This document shows positions 1 to 11,861 of a DNA stretch of 64,000 bases, piece by piece (position 1 is the stretch's first letter; each line of letters starts with the position of its first letter). The notes beneath the pieces were generated by a model. It worked only from the letters and a program-made list of their open reading frames with translations, had not been told where the DNA came from and did no database searches. The DNA is taken from the NCBI GenBank assembly GCA_018417955.1, contig JACTVC010000026.1:62001-126000 (forward strand), written 5' to 3'. The stretch comes from Laccaria trichodermophora (lineage: Eukaryota > Basidiomycota > Agaricomycetes > Agaricales > Hydnangiaceae). Position numbers and translations under genes: made by a program.

Positions 1-3000
1 GTATTCCGATTTGAATTGGTACAAGGGGAAGCAAGCAAAACATGTCAAAGAGATGGAAGACGGGCGGAAACGGGCGAGGCTAGGTATGCTCTCATTGGGA
101 TTGTCTCTTGCGCAATGCTGACGTTGGTGACAGTTTTAACTACGGCGCAGAGGGAGATCTTCGATAAGATCAAGGCGTTTGTGATTGAGAACAGGAACAC
201 GCCCTCGCCTTCACATTATCGAGCCGCAAGGCTGACGATGATAAACTCGTTCCCTGCGAGGGAGCGAGTATTCATCACCAAGTTGACGGAGGATCTGCAC
301 CTGAGTGTGACATGGGACGAGTATGATGAGGAGGACAGGAATCTGGTGACGTGGCGGTTCCCGAGAGCACTGGAAGATGAGCCTGAGGCGGGCGAGCAGA
401 AGGAGGATAGTGAGTGGGAAGACGAGGATGAGGTTGAAGATGAGGAAAGCAAAGCGGCCGTTGATCGTGTGCTGAAGAAGTATGAGAAGGCGCCTGTTGA
501 AGATGTCGATGCAGATGGGACCTTTGAGGAGCGGCATGAACGGTCTGTGAAAGAGAAGATGGACGAGTGGAAGCGAGGTTATTATAAGGTTGGAAGCCTT
601 TTGTTGTTTGGAGTGAGGTTTGGGCTGACAAGACACCATCACAGGGAAAACTAGGGATATCTTATCACGACCCGACTGAAATGGGTGATCTGATCTACCG
701 ATATGTCGAAGGCCTGCAGTGGGTCATGCATTATTACTACAGTGGAGTTGCATCATGGGGATGGTTCTACAACTATCATTACGCTCCTCGGATTTCAGGT
801 TTGTGTCGTCAGGTTGGATGTTGAATATTGTTCATGTTGCCAATCACAGATTTGAGGGGAGTTGACGAAATGTCTTTTGATTTTCAGTTGGGAACGCCGT
901 TCAAGCCGTACCAGCAGCTTATGGGCGTGTTGCCCGTTGCTAGCATGGATCACATCCCGCTGGCTTATCAGGTAGCTATCTACGTTCAGATATGAGTGCC
1001 AGCTGACGGTTCTCCGAAGGATCTCATGTACGATCCAAACTCGCCGATCCTCGACTTTTACCCTCTCGAGTTCGAGCAAGATCTCAACGGGAAAAAGCAA
1101 GACTGGGAGGCGATTGTCAAAATCCCATTCATCGATGAAGAGAGGCTGCTGAGGGCAATGGCTGGTACGTCGCTAAAGTACGGTCTTACGACACCAGCTT
1201 ATATATTCACTTTTAGCTCGTGATCATCGTCTCACCCCCGAGGAGAAAAAACGGAACACTTGGGGCTTGAGCTCGAAGTTCAGTTTCAACCCCGGCGAGC
1301 CCACTGTCTATCCTTCGTCTCTGCCTGGATTCTTCCCCCCTCTCTATCGATGCACCTGCAAGACGGAGTCGTTTGATCTCCCGACTCTTGATGGGCTACA
1401 TCTCATTCCCGGCCTTTGCGAAGGAGTATTCCTAGGTACAGAAGCTTTGGCCGGATTCCCATCCCTCAAAACACTTCCACACACGGCGCTGCTGGGATAC
1501 CATGGTGTGAACGTCCATGGTTCGGAAAGCCGGAACAAATCGATGGTGGTCCATATACGAAACCCGTATGAGGGGATGAAGACGGAAGAAGTAGCCAGCA
1601 AGATGATTGGCGAACGGACGTTTATGGGCTGGCCGTTCTTGCAGGAAGGATCAGTTGTGGCGGTCTCTGATTCGTTGTTCAAGTACGAGAAGATGACGGT
1701 CGTACCTGGGACACCGGCCAAGGTCGTCTCAAACCCACACGCGCCACAAGGATTGGGCCATTGGAAGATGAAGGCCGATCGTATTGAGCAGGTTTACTCA
1801 AAACGATCTGGAGTCATCACAGGCACTGTTGACATTCTCCTGCACGTCCTTCCTCTGAAAGGTGAGTATCTTATCCACCTTTTGATGGGGGGTTGCTGAC
1901 ACTCTACGACACCTCAAGGCCTCAAACGATTGGAGTCTGGTGCCTTTGTGAAGTACTATGAGGGCCCAGAGAGGGAAACGGAACATGCGGTGCAGATGTG
2001 TCTTCCCGAAATTGCTTCAGAAGATCCTCGGTTCCTCGAACGCGACGCACCTCCTTTGTCAGAGGAGTTCCCTGAAGGTAGCAAGATTTTCTTCCTAGGG
2101 GAACATGCGTATGGGGTAGCTGCTTCGGTCTCTGCCACGACTGAAACCAGCTTGTCTGTGATACTTGCAGTACGTCTTTCAATAATTTGTGTCATAACGC
2201 GCTCTTAAACTCATCGCTATATAGTTCTTCCCGGCCGAAAAGGCTGAGAATGACCAGTTCAAAGCCGTCGTACAGAATCGACGATCCAGCCACTATTTCC
2301 CCTCTTTCAAAGCTGCAGAGATGGTTGGCATCTCCGGGAGGGCTTTGGGGAAGATAACATCGAGTTTCATGGTCATCACGTCTGATGAACAGAAGACCAA
2401 TGTCGGCCTCAGTCTCAAATTCGAAGCGAAGGCTTTGAAGGTCGTTGACTATTCTCGGAAAGAGGGTCGGCATTGGGAATATAGTGAGAGGGCGATTGAC
2501 CTGATTCGAGAGTACAAGGTCTGTTACTTTCTATGGGCTTTGACCCCTACTGAAGCATGGGATCGATAGGCGAAGTTCCCTGAAATCTTCCTCTCCTTAG
2601 ATAACAGCGGAGACGGTACGTGTCCATCATAGTGCGATTGACGAACGATTGACCTTGATTGTTCATAGCAATGGCAAGGGCATCGGATATCCTGTCGGGG
2701 CCGGATCCTGATGGCCGTGTTAGGGTGATTAAAGCATGGCTAAAGACTAAGGGTGTTCGAGATTTTGAACCTGTCTCCCTTTTCTGTGACCAACTAGGCA
2801 AGGTAAAGCAAACAGTCACTTCACGGCTTTGTAACCCATTCACACACACCTTATCTACCTGCAGGAGACCGTTGGGGAGATCGAGCGAATGGCTGATGAG
2901 TTTACGAAGAACAAGTCGTCAGCTCAGTTCAAGAAGGCCATTGTCAAAGGAATACCCAGACAAGCCGTTCTCAAACCTGCACATACTGCTTATCGTCTTC

Positions 3001-3806
3001 AAAATCAACACTTTGCTTTGGGTGATCGTGTTACGATGGTGCAAGACTCTGGAAGCGTTCCACTATCAGCCAAAGGTGTCGTCATTGGGCTCAATTCGAA
3101 GACTATAGACGTAGTGTGGGATGTTCCCTTCATGTCTGGTATAACGTTGGGGGATCGGTGCGTCATTTTCTCCCTCATACATGTTCGCTTGATCCTTACG
3201 ATGAAAATGTAGGTGCTCGCAGTACCGTGGCTCGACGGTCGAATTTAACACTTGCTTGAACTTGTCCAACCCACAGTTCGTAACGTCCACCAACCCTAAA
3301 GCTCCACCGCCCGTTCGGAATGAGGTTCCCTTTGAACCGAGACATGGTCCACGACCCGAGATTAGCCCCGCTCCTGGTCAGGCTCCAGCAGCTGGATTCC
3401 GCCCAGCACAACCTCCCAGGTGAGACTCCCTTGCCCTCACCCACAAATCTTCTTTAGCTAACCTGGAGATAGCCATCGACCGCCCATGCACATCATGGCC
3501 AACCCCAACCGCGGCCGAGGGGGATACGTCAACGGCCGCGGGAGGCCACCCCCTCAGGCTACTAATGCCAATGCTCCAGAACCACCCGAATCGCCATCAG
3601 CGGCACCGACTTCCCAAGCCAATGGCGTACATGCCTCGCCTGCTCCTGGACGAGGCTACATCCCTAGAAGTGGCAGGGGTGGCTTTGTGCCTGGATTCCG
3701 TGGAGGTCGAGGAGGCTTCATCCCCAATGTTGATCGTGGCCGAGGAGGGCGAGGAGGGTTCCGTGGGCGGGGTCGAGGATCGTTTACGGCTCCTCTGCCC
3801 TCATAG
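1..3806 (+). CDS. XRN1: 5'-3' exoribonuclease 1, C-terminal part (5' end outside window)
   Basis: Cytoplasmic 5'-3' exoribonuclease that degrades decapped mRNA. The window starts inside the gene. Spliced exons (about 1-83, 134-588, 645-798, 850-972, 1020 onward) read through Xrn1 signatures: [41 protein letters not shown] and [15 protein letters not shown]. These are the conserved end of the nuclease region. D1-like and SH3-like parts follow; [19 protein letters not shown] near 3020-3080 is the SH3/KOW-like segment. The last exon (about 3475-3806) is an Arg-Gly-rich tail with repeated GRGG and RGGRGG, ending in TAG at 3804-3806. An acidic insert ([13 protein letters not shown]) lies near 405-450. 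There are at least ten short introns. The family identity is firm; exact splice sites after 2200 are less certain. No break was seen. Confidence 0.93.
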
Positions 3807-4516
3807 ATCCGCGTTCTCCACCGCTGCTATCCGATGTTCGTAGGGTTGAGTGTATTTGGGTCGAGTCTTTGTAACTTCCATACTTGTTTACATGTTTCGG
3901 GCTTGCGGTATTTCTCACCGGAGCCCAGCGATAGCGAACTTGTAATTGTCAGGGGCGACGTTCTCTTTTGTTCCATTTCTTTTGAGTGCTTTACCGTGAA
4001 CGGTGGCAGCGCTTATATTGAGTTGTAAGGTACAGGTATAACACCATTATCGCTGTCAACTTTAGACAGACGACCCTAATTTCTAACGGGCATGTGAATT
4101 TTCATGCCTACTGATTCAATACTGATTCCGATTTGAGTCCATGACTCCTTTCAATGTTTCATTGAACCTATTGGAGCCTATTGGCCAAGCCTTGGCCGTG
4201 AATTTGTAGTCCTCTCTCTCCTTTGACCTGCCCTTTCACGAGAGCTGGCGATTTATGTTAATGAAGGATCTCTCAGTGCGTGGATCGATCTTGAAGCTTG
4301 AAGACTCTTTCAAATGGGTAAGGTGGGACGCAAGGAAAACGCAAGGTATGATGGATTGACTTCCCACTCATGACAGGATTCACGTTTCCATGCTCCTTAC
4401 ATAACTGCCCTTTCCCTCAGTGCCACTGGCCCACACCTCGTCTCCGTATATCCCTCATGAAAAGCACTGACAAGTAACTTGGAGCTCCCGACTTCAGTCT
4501 TCTAGTCCCAACTATC
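3807..4516. other. Intergenic stretch, XRN1 3' side to next gene
   Basis: This holds the XRN1 3' untranslated region and the promoter of the gene at 4517. Short direct repeats (cctattggagcctattggcc near 4168) and a pyrimidine-rich stretch before 4517 are visible. No further gene was seen. Confidence 0.5.
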
Positions 4517-5507
4517 ATGGATCCTCAGCGCCTTCCTCCTCCTCGGGTACCTTCCCCAGACAGAGAAGTGGTGCCGTCAACGCAACCTAAAGCTAATATC
4601 ACCGGGGAAGATCCAGAAGACCAGCAACCACAGCTCGCTACAACACCTCCCAAGACACCTCCCCTCAGTACCTCCACCGCACCTTTATCGCCAGGTTCGG
4701 TAGAAAAGCAGGAGGAGAACGATCCTTTCGATACCCCGGAGCGGCAGACCAGTGTTCAACATCATGGAACAGGGATCGACGCGCCGTTGCCTAGTGCTCG
4801 TCTTGCAGGGGAATATCAGGGTTTTAGGAGGCCGAGGACGGCTGATACACACGTGTCGATGGCTAGGCGGTCAGCGATCGATTGGATAGTTCCTGTGGAG
4901 GAGAAGGTCTGCTCGATCATCGTGGTGTTGGTTCAATCGTGTGCTAATTACTTTCTCAAGCCAATCCGCCGACTCTCGGCTCGTGAGCGTCTACAGCCGA
5001 CGCTTGACATAGCCAAAAAGGAAAAGGACAAGTTTGAGAATAAGGCGAGGATGACGGGTTACGCACTCAACATTGCTATCGGCCTGCAAGTTTTGCTTGG
5101 CTCGCTGACGACTGGGTTGTCCGCCGTTGCGGTGTCATCAGGAAAGCAGGGGAGTAGTGTTTGTTCAATGCTTATTTTCGTTGACTTATCCTGGTGATTT
5201 TTCCAGACTGCGGTTGCGACGACTCTCCTTGGTACGCTGAACATTCTTCAATTCTACCACCACCACCACCACCTACTTACTATCTTGCAAAGGCGCACTG
5301 GCGACTTTGGTAGCTTCCTACCTCGCAAGAGCTCGTGGTTCGAACGAACCTGAACTATCAATAGCTCGAACAAAAGATCTGGAGCAGTTTATACGTCAGT
5401 GTGAGATTTTCCAGATGGATCAGGGGCATGAGATGGGAGATAAGTTTGATGCAGAGTTGGCGGGATTGAGGACGCGTTTTGAGGAGCTTTTGGGGAATAC
5501 TGGGTGA
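4517..5507 (+). CDS. SLATT-type (fungal) two-helix membrane protein
   Basis: Three exons, 4517-5158, 5207-5231 and 5293-5507, join in frame to 293 aa. The first 110 residues are Pro/Ser/Thr-rich and probably disordered. Residues about 120-270 match the fungal SLATT pattern: a juxtamembrane helix (LSARERLQPTLDIAKKEKDKF), a first hydrophobic helix (YALNIAIGLQVLLGSLTTGL), a second one (TAVATTLLGALATLVASYLA), then RARGSNEPELS and an acidic helical tail. The 25-nt middle exon lies within the second membrane helix. SLATT domains are known in bacteria as predicted pore-forming effectors of nucleotide-second-messenger conflict systems; the role of the fungal version is not established. The start is the only ATG that opens the long exon. 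Membrane location is inferred from hydrophobicity. Confidence 0.8.
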
Positions 5508-6165
5508 GGGACGACGGAATTTCATTCGATGTGTTACTGACATTCATCTTGCTAGGAATTCTGAACGCAAGTTGGCCTCTGTTTAGTGGAGTGGACTCAG
5601 TGGAGAACTTTCGGAAACTTATTTATGGTTATTCTCGATGTTGTGGCTTGACAGATACCCTTATACCAATTGCAGCTGCTTTGTTTTATATGAATCCATG
5701 GCCTCAAAATTCATCAACGTTCCTCATAAATTCCGCGTGGGTCGATTGCAAAAAGGAAATGCATTCACACGTGGTTCGACGCGTATTAGTAAGGTCACAT
5801 GCTGAGATTATTTTTAGCGCTTGCTGCAAACATATCACACCCCACGTCATGATCTCTGGCGCCCACCTTTACTTTTGGATGAGATCGGAAGGACAACTCA
5901 CAGGCCCAATGAAATGACGATCTTTCGGTCGGTTAAACTTTCGTATGTTCCTGGAAGTTGATCACTGCTTACCTCTGCTTACTCAGATACATCGATATAA
6001 CGTACACCGAATTTGTCTCATCCTTCGTCATTACAATTTCAATGGAACCCGATGGAAGCAAAAGATTATTATAAAAGGCCGCACAAAGGCTCTAGAGCTC
6101 TATACCTCACCACTCTCGCCACTTCCAAGTTTCACACTCAAGAAAAACAACTTACCCTCGCTACA
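5508..6165. other. Intergenic stretch with promoter of the first GST
   Basis: No convincing gene. An open frame of 137 codons at 5504-5917 has no recognisable features. The right end shares the string gtacaccgaatttgtc and nearby bases with the region upstream of the second GST (17332), so part of the promoter was duplicated together with the gene. Confidence 0.5.
6070..6077 (+). promoter_or_regulatory. TATA box of the first GST gene
   Basis: TATAAAAG lies 89 bp upstream of the ATG at 6166 and is followed by a pyrimidine-rich leader, which is a good core promoter arrangement. Confidence 0.55.
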
Positions 6166-7036
6166 ATGGTTTTCAAACTCTACGGCGTCACCTTCTCCAC
6201 CTGCACCAAACGCGTCGCCATCGTCCTACACGAGAAGAACGTCCCCTTCGAATTCCACCCCATCGACTTCGCGGCCGGTGAACACAAGTCACCCGAGTTC
6301 TTGAAGCACCAGCCGTTCGGCCAAGTTCCCTATATCGTGAGTTTTCTACTATTCTCATCCATTCTGATCATGACATGACAACGTGGCTGTAGGAGGACGA
6401 TGGCCTCGTCTTGTACGAGAGCAGGGCTATCTGCCGATACATCGCGGAGAAGTACGCGGGTCAGGGTACCCCTCTGATCCCTACGGAACTCAAGGCCAAG
6501 GCTATCTTCGAGCAGGCCGCGTCAGTTGAGAAGGATAATTTTGATGCGTTGGCGTCCAAGGCAGTGTATGAGAAGGTGTTCAAGCCGTAAGCAAATTGCT
6601 CTCTGTTCTTTGTACAGCGGATGCATTCTGAGCTTTTGATGTCTAGTATGTATGGGCTTACACCCAACCAAGAGACTTTCGACGAACTCATTGGGAATTT
6701 GGACAAGAGGCTCGATGTATACGACCAAATCTTGAGCAAGCAGAAGTGCGTGGCTGGCGAGGTTCGTTTCTCCGTTCTTCCTTTTTCACCGTCTTTACTT
6801 ATGAAATCACAGGAAATCACCCTTGCTGATCTCTTCCACATTCCTTATGGCGCCATGTTGGCCGCGGCAGGCAGCAACATTCTTGATACCAAGCCCAACG
6901 TTGCTAGGTGCGTCTGGTTTTTTTTTCTATCAAGATTCGGATTTTGATGTTCGACGATTTAATTAGGTGGTGGAAGGACATTACTTCCCGGCCTTCCTGG
7001 ATCGCCGTCAAGGATGGGGTCAAGTCTACGGCTTAA
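6166..7036 (+). CDS. Glutathione S-transferase, phi-like (copy 1)
   Basis: Cytosolic enzyme that conjugates glutathione to electrophiles. Five exons (6166-6336, 6393-6586, 6647-6761, 6813-6907, 6967-7036) give about 214 aa, the usual GST length. The thioredoxin-like N-domain begins KLYGVTFSTCTKRV, with cis-Pro in FGQVPYI and the glutathione-binding ESRAI motif. The all-helical C-domain follows, with the N-capping motif EITLADLFHIPYG. These features fit the phi-like class of basidiomycetes. The ATG at 6166 directly precedes the first beta strand. A near-identical paralogue with the same intron positions lies at 17415 on the same strand. Confidence 0.92.
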
Positions 7037-7941
7037 GAGGTCGCATAGCATGAACAACAAATGTATTCTACTCGTTACAAAATCTCTTAGAGAATGCACC
7101 ACCCAAGATCCTTGAGTGGCTTCAATTTCAAACATACAGCACGGACTGTGGTTCAAGGACTTGTAGATAGAATGAAGACCCCTTGTCTTCAAGAAGAACT
7201 AACGCGACATGATCGTAGGGAACGATGTATTCAAGGTCGGAGTTGGGTGAGGAGGACATCTACCGTAGTCCAACCAAAAACCCCCTTTCCGTCAGAAACC
7301 GAGGGGTCTCGTGGTTTGAACCCCCCCCCCCTCTTTCATCCACTACTAAATGTTGTTTGGCTATGTTTTTAGAAACGTAAAAGAGCTTTATTATGTACGG
7401 TACCTCTCCCCTCGCCACCATCATTATGTCCTCAACGCTCGACCTTTCCCGCGTCTCAGAACCTAGAGAAATACACCGCTAATGTACTATCAGGTCTACT
7501 CAAGCCGATGAAAGAAGCGAGAAGCAATCCAAGACCCACCAACGTTAAACGTTGAACTTGAATCCGAACGGCAGATCAAGACTACAGAGGATGACAGGGC
7601 CGCCCTCGAGGTGGAGGAGCTGTTATTACTGTATGAAAAGCAGGTAACTCTGGGCGGAATTGTGGGGTACGTCGCGAGGAAGGCCACACACCACTAGCTC
7701 TGAGCATTCCAGAGTGCGGCACATTACACATTACCTGTAATTAGGATTGCCCTTCAATAACCTTATTGGCGAGGAACACACGCCCCCAGCTTCGGATATC
7801 AAATATGTTGATTGTCGGCTATTGACAACACCCCAGGTTTCTGCGCAACCAATTTAGGAACCACAGGGTTTCACGTAGAAAGGAGGGTTTCTGCAACGTT
7901 TTGAAACATATGGCAATTTACCTTCAAGGTAAGCTACTACC
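7037..7941. other. Intergenic stretch with poly-C tract
   Basis: The GST 3' region is followed by about 900 bp with no supportable gene. A homopolymer run of C lies near 7321-7331 next to ggtttgaa. Frames at 7094-7372 and 7496-7687 look accidental. Confidence 0.45.
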
Positions 7942-8549
7942 ATGAGCACGAGCACTACTCAGCAAATGACGACTTCTATTACCAAATCTCCAAGCGGTAT
8001 GTATGCCATTAGTCTGTAAAGCTTTACGTCGAACCTAACTAACTCATGTCGCAGTTACGCCGCAACCCGATTTGCCCACTTGTACGTTGGCCACGCAAGG
8101 ACTCCCAATATGGGCCCGCCCTATGGCGCGCGCTCCCGATGGCATGGGAGAGGAAATGGATGTAAGTGACGCATCCTCATGCACAACCTTTGTCTCACGT
8201 TTATCAGATCCATGGTCCTGACCCAGAACTGGACCGCATCGAAAAGTGTGGACCATATCTCCTGTGTATCCGACCTCCCAGCCCACGCACCAATAAGACA
8301 TATATCATTCGCCTTCACCACCAAGATACAAAGGAGGTCGTCATCAGTGTCGTTCCACCTGTTGACGTGTACAACGTACTCTATCCCAACTTCCCTTTTC
8401 AAAACTTCATGGGGCTGTGCTGGTGGTCTGTCCTCGAGGAAGATGCTTTTTATGTGAAGTATAAGGGCCAGCTTGTTTGTCAGTGGGGTGGCAAGAATGT
8501 AGTCCAACAGTTACCATATGAGCGTGGTCCCGGAGCGGGAGTGGTGTAG
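7942..8549 (+). CDS. Hypothetical protein, 167 aa
   Basis: Three exons (7942-7996, 8055-8161, 8208-8549) with good GTATGT/GTAAGT donors and CAG acceptors join in frame and end in TAG at 8547-8549. The N-terminus is Ser/Thr-rich (MSTSTTQQMTTSITKSPS). The main part is a compact, mixed-composition domain with several Trp and Pro residues (IHGPDPELDRIEKCGPYLL; then NFMGLCWWSVLEEDAFYVK). No signal peptide or membrane segment is seen, and I do not recognise the family. The clean splicing and the low stop density support a real gene. The start could also be a later in-frame ATG at 7966. Confidence 0.6.
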
Positions 8550-8876
8550 ATCAGCTGGAAGGGTTTCTGTTACGAAGCGTTCTAGTAATATCATACGGCT
8601 CTCCCTAGATACAGACCTGAATTTAGCGATGTCATTACAGGTACATGTCGGCGAATTAATACATAGTTCCGTAGTACGCGACTACTTCTATGTATGTCTT
8701 GGAAGCTTGACACAATCAAGTTTCATCGCTCGACTCGGAGGACGAATTATTTGTGCGCTGCCAGTGGTCTTCCGCACAAAGTATGATATACATTCAAACA
8801 TGGTATATTCACTAACGTATGCCAGTGTAAGGTAAAGAAATGAAATGTTCAAAACGAAACTGTAACGACTGTGTGA

Positions 8877-10891
8877 TTACGGCTCGGACCAAGAGAGATA
8901 AACGTTCAAAAAGATCATGTTCAAGACGTGTGTGTAGATCTGTTATAATAACAGCCAAGTCAGAAAGCGCGACAAAAGTATGAAGGGGTAAAAAAACTGA
9001 CGCAGTGACAGCCGGAGCGGGATTCTTGGGAGGAAGCGTAGAAGTGCACTGGAAAAAAAAAATAAGAACTAAGGAACACTGAATTTATTGAAGTGTTCGT
9101 ACCTCCTCCTGTGGAACACCTGATTCTTTGCCACCCGGTCCCGCTGGGGACTTGGAAGGGGTGTTGTTGGCCAGTGGAGCTGTAGGAGCGACGGAAGGGG
9201 CGGCAGGTCCTGCATTCGGTGCGGGAGCAACTGGGCCGTTGGTCGACGCTGGAGACGCTGGGGCATTAGACGGGGCCGGACCAACATGGGGAAGGGATGA
9301 GCTTGGTCGACCCGTGGGAAGAGCAGCGACATATGCTGGACCCGTTGGAGCTGGACCGTTGGCTGATGCAGGTTTCACATCACCGGCACCTGGGGCAGGG
9401 GAACCTTGCTTGGTATCATTTGGTGCTGGGCCGTTGGTGGATGGGGAAGAGTATGGCGCGGGACCTCCTTGAGCACCAGTAGGTGCAGGACCGTTGACGG
9501 GAGGAAGAGACGATGATGCAGGAAGAGGGGGACGTGCTCCTTGATTTTTAGGGTCAATTGGCGCGCTGCTGCCAGTGGGTGGCGAAGAATATGCCGCAGG
9601 ACCTCCTTGGGCACCAGTAGGTGCAGGACCGTTGACAGGAGGGAGAGACGACGATGAAAGAGGAGGGGGACGTGCTCCCAGGTCTTTGGAATCAGTTGGC
9701 GCGTCAGGAGAGGATGGAGCGGGACCTCCTTGAGCACCAGTAGGTGCAGGACCGTTAACAGGAGGGAGGGACGACGATGCAGGAGGAAGAGGGGGACGTG
9801 CTCCTTGATTTTTAGGATCAGTCGGCGCGTTGCTGTCAGTGTGTGGGGGAGAGTACGGCGCGGGGCCTCCTTGAGCACCAGTAGGTGCAGGACCGTTGAC
9901 AGGTGGCAAAGACGACGATACAGGAGGAGGAGGACGTGCTCCCAAGTCCTTGTGATCGGTTGGCGCGTCGCCGCCGCTGGGTGAGTATGGCGCGGGACCT
10001 CCTTGAGCTCCAGTAGGCGCAGGACCATTGACGGGTGGGAGAGATGACGATGCAGGAGGAGGAAGAGGTCCTCCTGGTGCATTGCTTCCAGTGGGTGTCT
10101 GAGGGTATTGCGCAGGGCCGTTCCGAACGCCAGTAGGTGAAGGACCATTGGCAGGAGGAATAGCTGACGGCTCAATAGTTCCTGGAGCGCTATAAACTGG
10201 AGGAGCCTAGAAGCGAAGTGAGATAATCAGTATATTGCGAAGAATTACAGTCTTAGATTTCTTACCGCATGGTGACCACCTGGACGGGATCCACCAGGAT
10301 ACTTGGGAGCATTGTCGTCCTGGGAGAGATCTTTGGCAGGTGGGGCACCAGTAGGAAGGGAAGACGGGACGACGGGAGCTACAGAATACCCTTGCGCAGG
10401 GGCTCCATTGGGCGCTGGGCCGTTTGTCGCGGGGCGATTTGGTGCCGGATTGTTCATGGGAAGACCGTTGGGAGCATTGGGAGCACCGTTGCTCTGTGGG
10501 AGATGCGTCGGCGCTGGACCAGCGGGGGGGCTGCTCACTGGAGGAGGATACTTGAAAGATTGGGTCAGATATTGAGTGTTGAGTGAAGTTAAGACCTTCA
10601 TACCAATCTCGGACCACCCGATGGAGGGGATGCCTTCGCAGAATCAGCCGGAGACTTTGGCGCATAATTATCCAGAACATGGACCAGTGCGGGTCCGTTC
10701 ACAGGCGGCGCAGACGCAATCGCGGAAGGGGGCTGGACATAAAGATAAGAGTTTGTTCAGCGTTGAAATTAACTTCATACCGGTTGCTGGGTGACACAAG
10801 AAGTCGAAGGTGGGGGGATAGGACCAGCGTTTGCGAGTTGAATGGCGCAAAGCGCGAAAGCAATGAGCGTGAGGAAACGATTGGCGGCCAT
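8877..10891 (-). CDS. Secreted proline/alanine/glycine-rich repeat protein
   Basis: The start at 10891 opens with a signal peptide (MAANRFLTLIAFALCAIQLANA). After four splices the mature protein is almost entirely low-complexity Pro/Ala/Gly/Ser, with about five tandem copies of a roughly 45-aa unit containing SSLPPVNGPAPTGAQGGPA and GARPPLP. The large exon is about 9121-10208. Unspliced, it would stop at 9085. A strong intron (GTACGA...T-rich...CCAG, about 9056-9120) instead leads to a short exon and a final stop at 8877-8879; I prefer that model, but the C-terminus is uncertain. The protein is likely secreted and extended, possibly cell-wall associated. No enzymatic domain is seen. Repeat spacing suggests growth by unequal crossing-over. 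Confidence 0.75.
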
Positions 10892-10964
10892 TTGGCTGAG
10901 ATTAAGTAGATGAGAATTGGATGAAGAGTAAAATTGGGCTTAGGTGGTACGAACTCTGAGTTAC

Positions 10965-10972
10965 CTTTTATA
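10965..10972 (-). promoter_or_regulatory. TATA box of the proline-rich secreted protein
   Basis: On the - strand TATAAAAG lies about 75 bp upstream of the ATG at 10891, in A/T-rich surroundings. Confidence 0.5.
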
Positions 10973-11861
10973 CGAATTGTATCTGAAGAAACGACCCGTG
11001 ACTGCGCATTAAAAAAAAAATCTCCAAACGGAAAGTCTTGGCTAGTTGCCAAAGCTTGCAGAGGTAATTTTTGTTCCATCACACGACAGGAACAACACCT
11101 CCAGAGCCCTATACTGCGCAATCGGTTAATGGAGGAAATAGCAGCGATAAAACGAGGGATAAAAATAGCCCCAGCCTTTGCGCTCACAAAATCTGATCCG
11201 CAGATCGGTCTCCGACTCACGTTGTTCTGTAATGATAACGTTTCGGAGGCCCATCAGCTGCGGAAGGAGTTTGATTGGAGAAATTTACGCACATTGTATT
11301 GCTAGTTTTCATGCAGGCTCGGGCTCGCGGCTGGAAACCCTCGGGGAATCAACGCCGCCATACGCACGCAAGGTGAATTCATAATTAATGAGAATGGCAT
11401 CCAACTGCCATTTCGCGTAAAATTGAACACTACTGACGTTCCGTGCTCACCAGAATACACTCCGGCTTTTGAAGCCTTTTAATTATCAACACCTCCGAAA
11501 GAACGAATGAATGAATGCAACCCTTGGATGAGCTTGAGAGACAGGAAAACTATGCGAGGACTCTGTCAAAGTCGTCTTCTCACCCAAGCGACGAGGTATC
11601 CAGTGCCGACATACTTCTCAAGTGCCACTATGTAATCCAAGTATACGCGAAAAGAGTAGGTCCACGTCGAACCTCTGGATTTCGTTCAACTTCGCGCTGA
11701 TTGGTTCGGCAACGTCAAGAGACGGAAAATAAACCTATTAATTATCTAGGTTGGAAATGGGGGGATGATTGAGTCGATAACGATAGCGAGTCGCAGATCA
11801 GGGATAAACAGAGCATGGGTCCAGTCTAAAAACTATCAGGCATCAGATGAATGCGAATCGA

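Noticed and set aside
211..642. Long open frames antisense to XRN1
   Set aside because: They are mirror frames of the acidic-rich coding exon and carry no features; the + frame has clear Xrn1 motifs.
5504..5917. 137-codon + frame after the SLATT gene
   Set aside because: It starts inside the SLATT stop region, has no good start or splice context, and resembles no family.
7321..7331. Poly-C tract as a regulatory or structural element
   Set aside because: A single homopolymer without other G/C-run partners for a quadruplex; it could be a sequencing artefact.
9128..9472. Gly/Ala-rich + frame opposite the proline-rich gene
   Set aside because: It is the complement of the Pro/Ala/Gly repeats; the - strand has the signal peptide, introns and TATA box.
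10934..11305. 123-codon + frame at the promoter of the proline-rich gene
   Set aside because: It overlaps the promoter, has no recognised features and no splice support.
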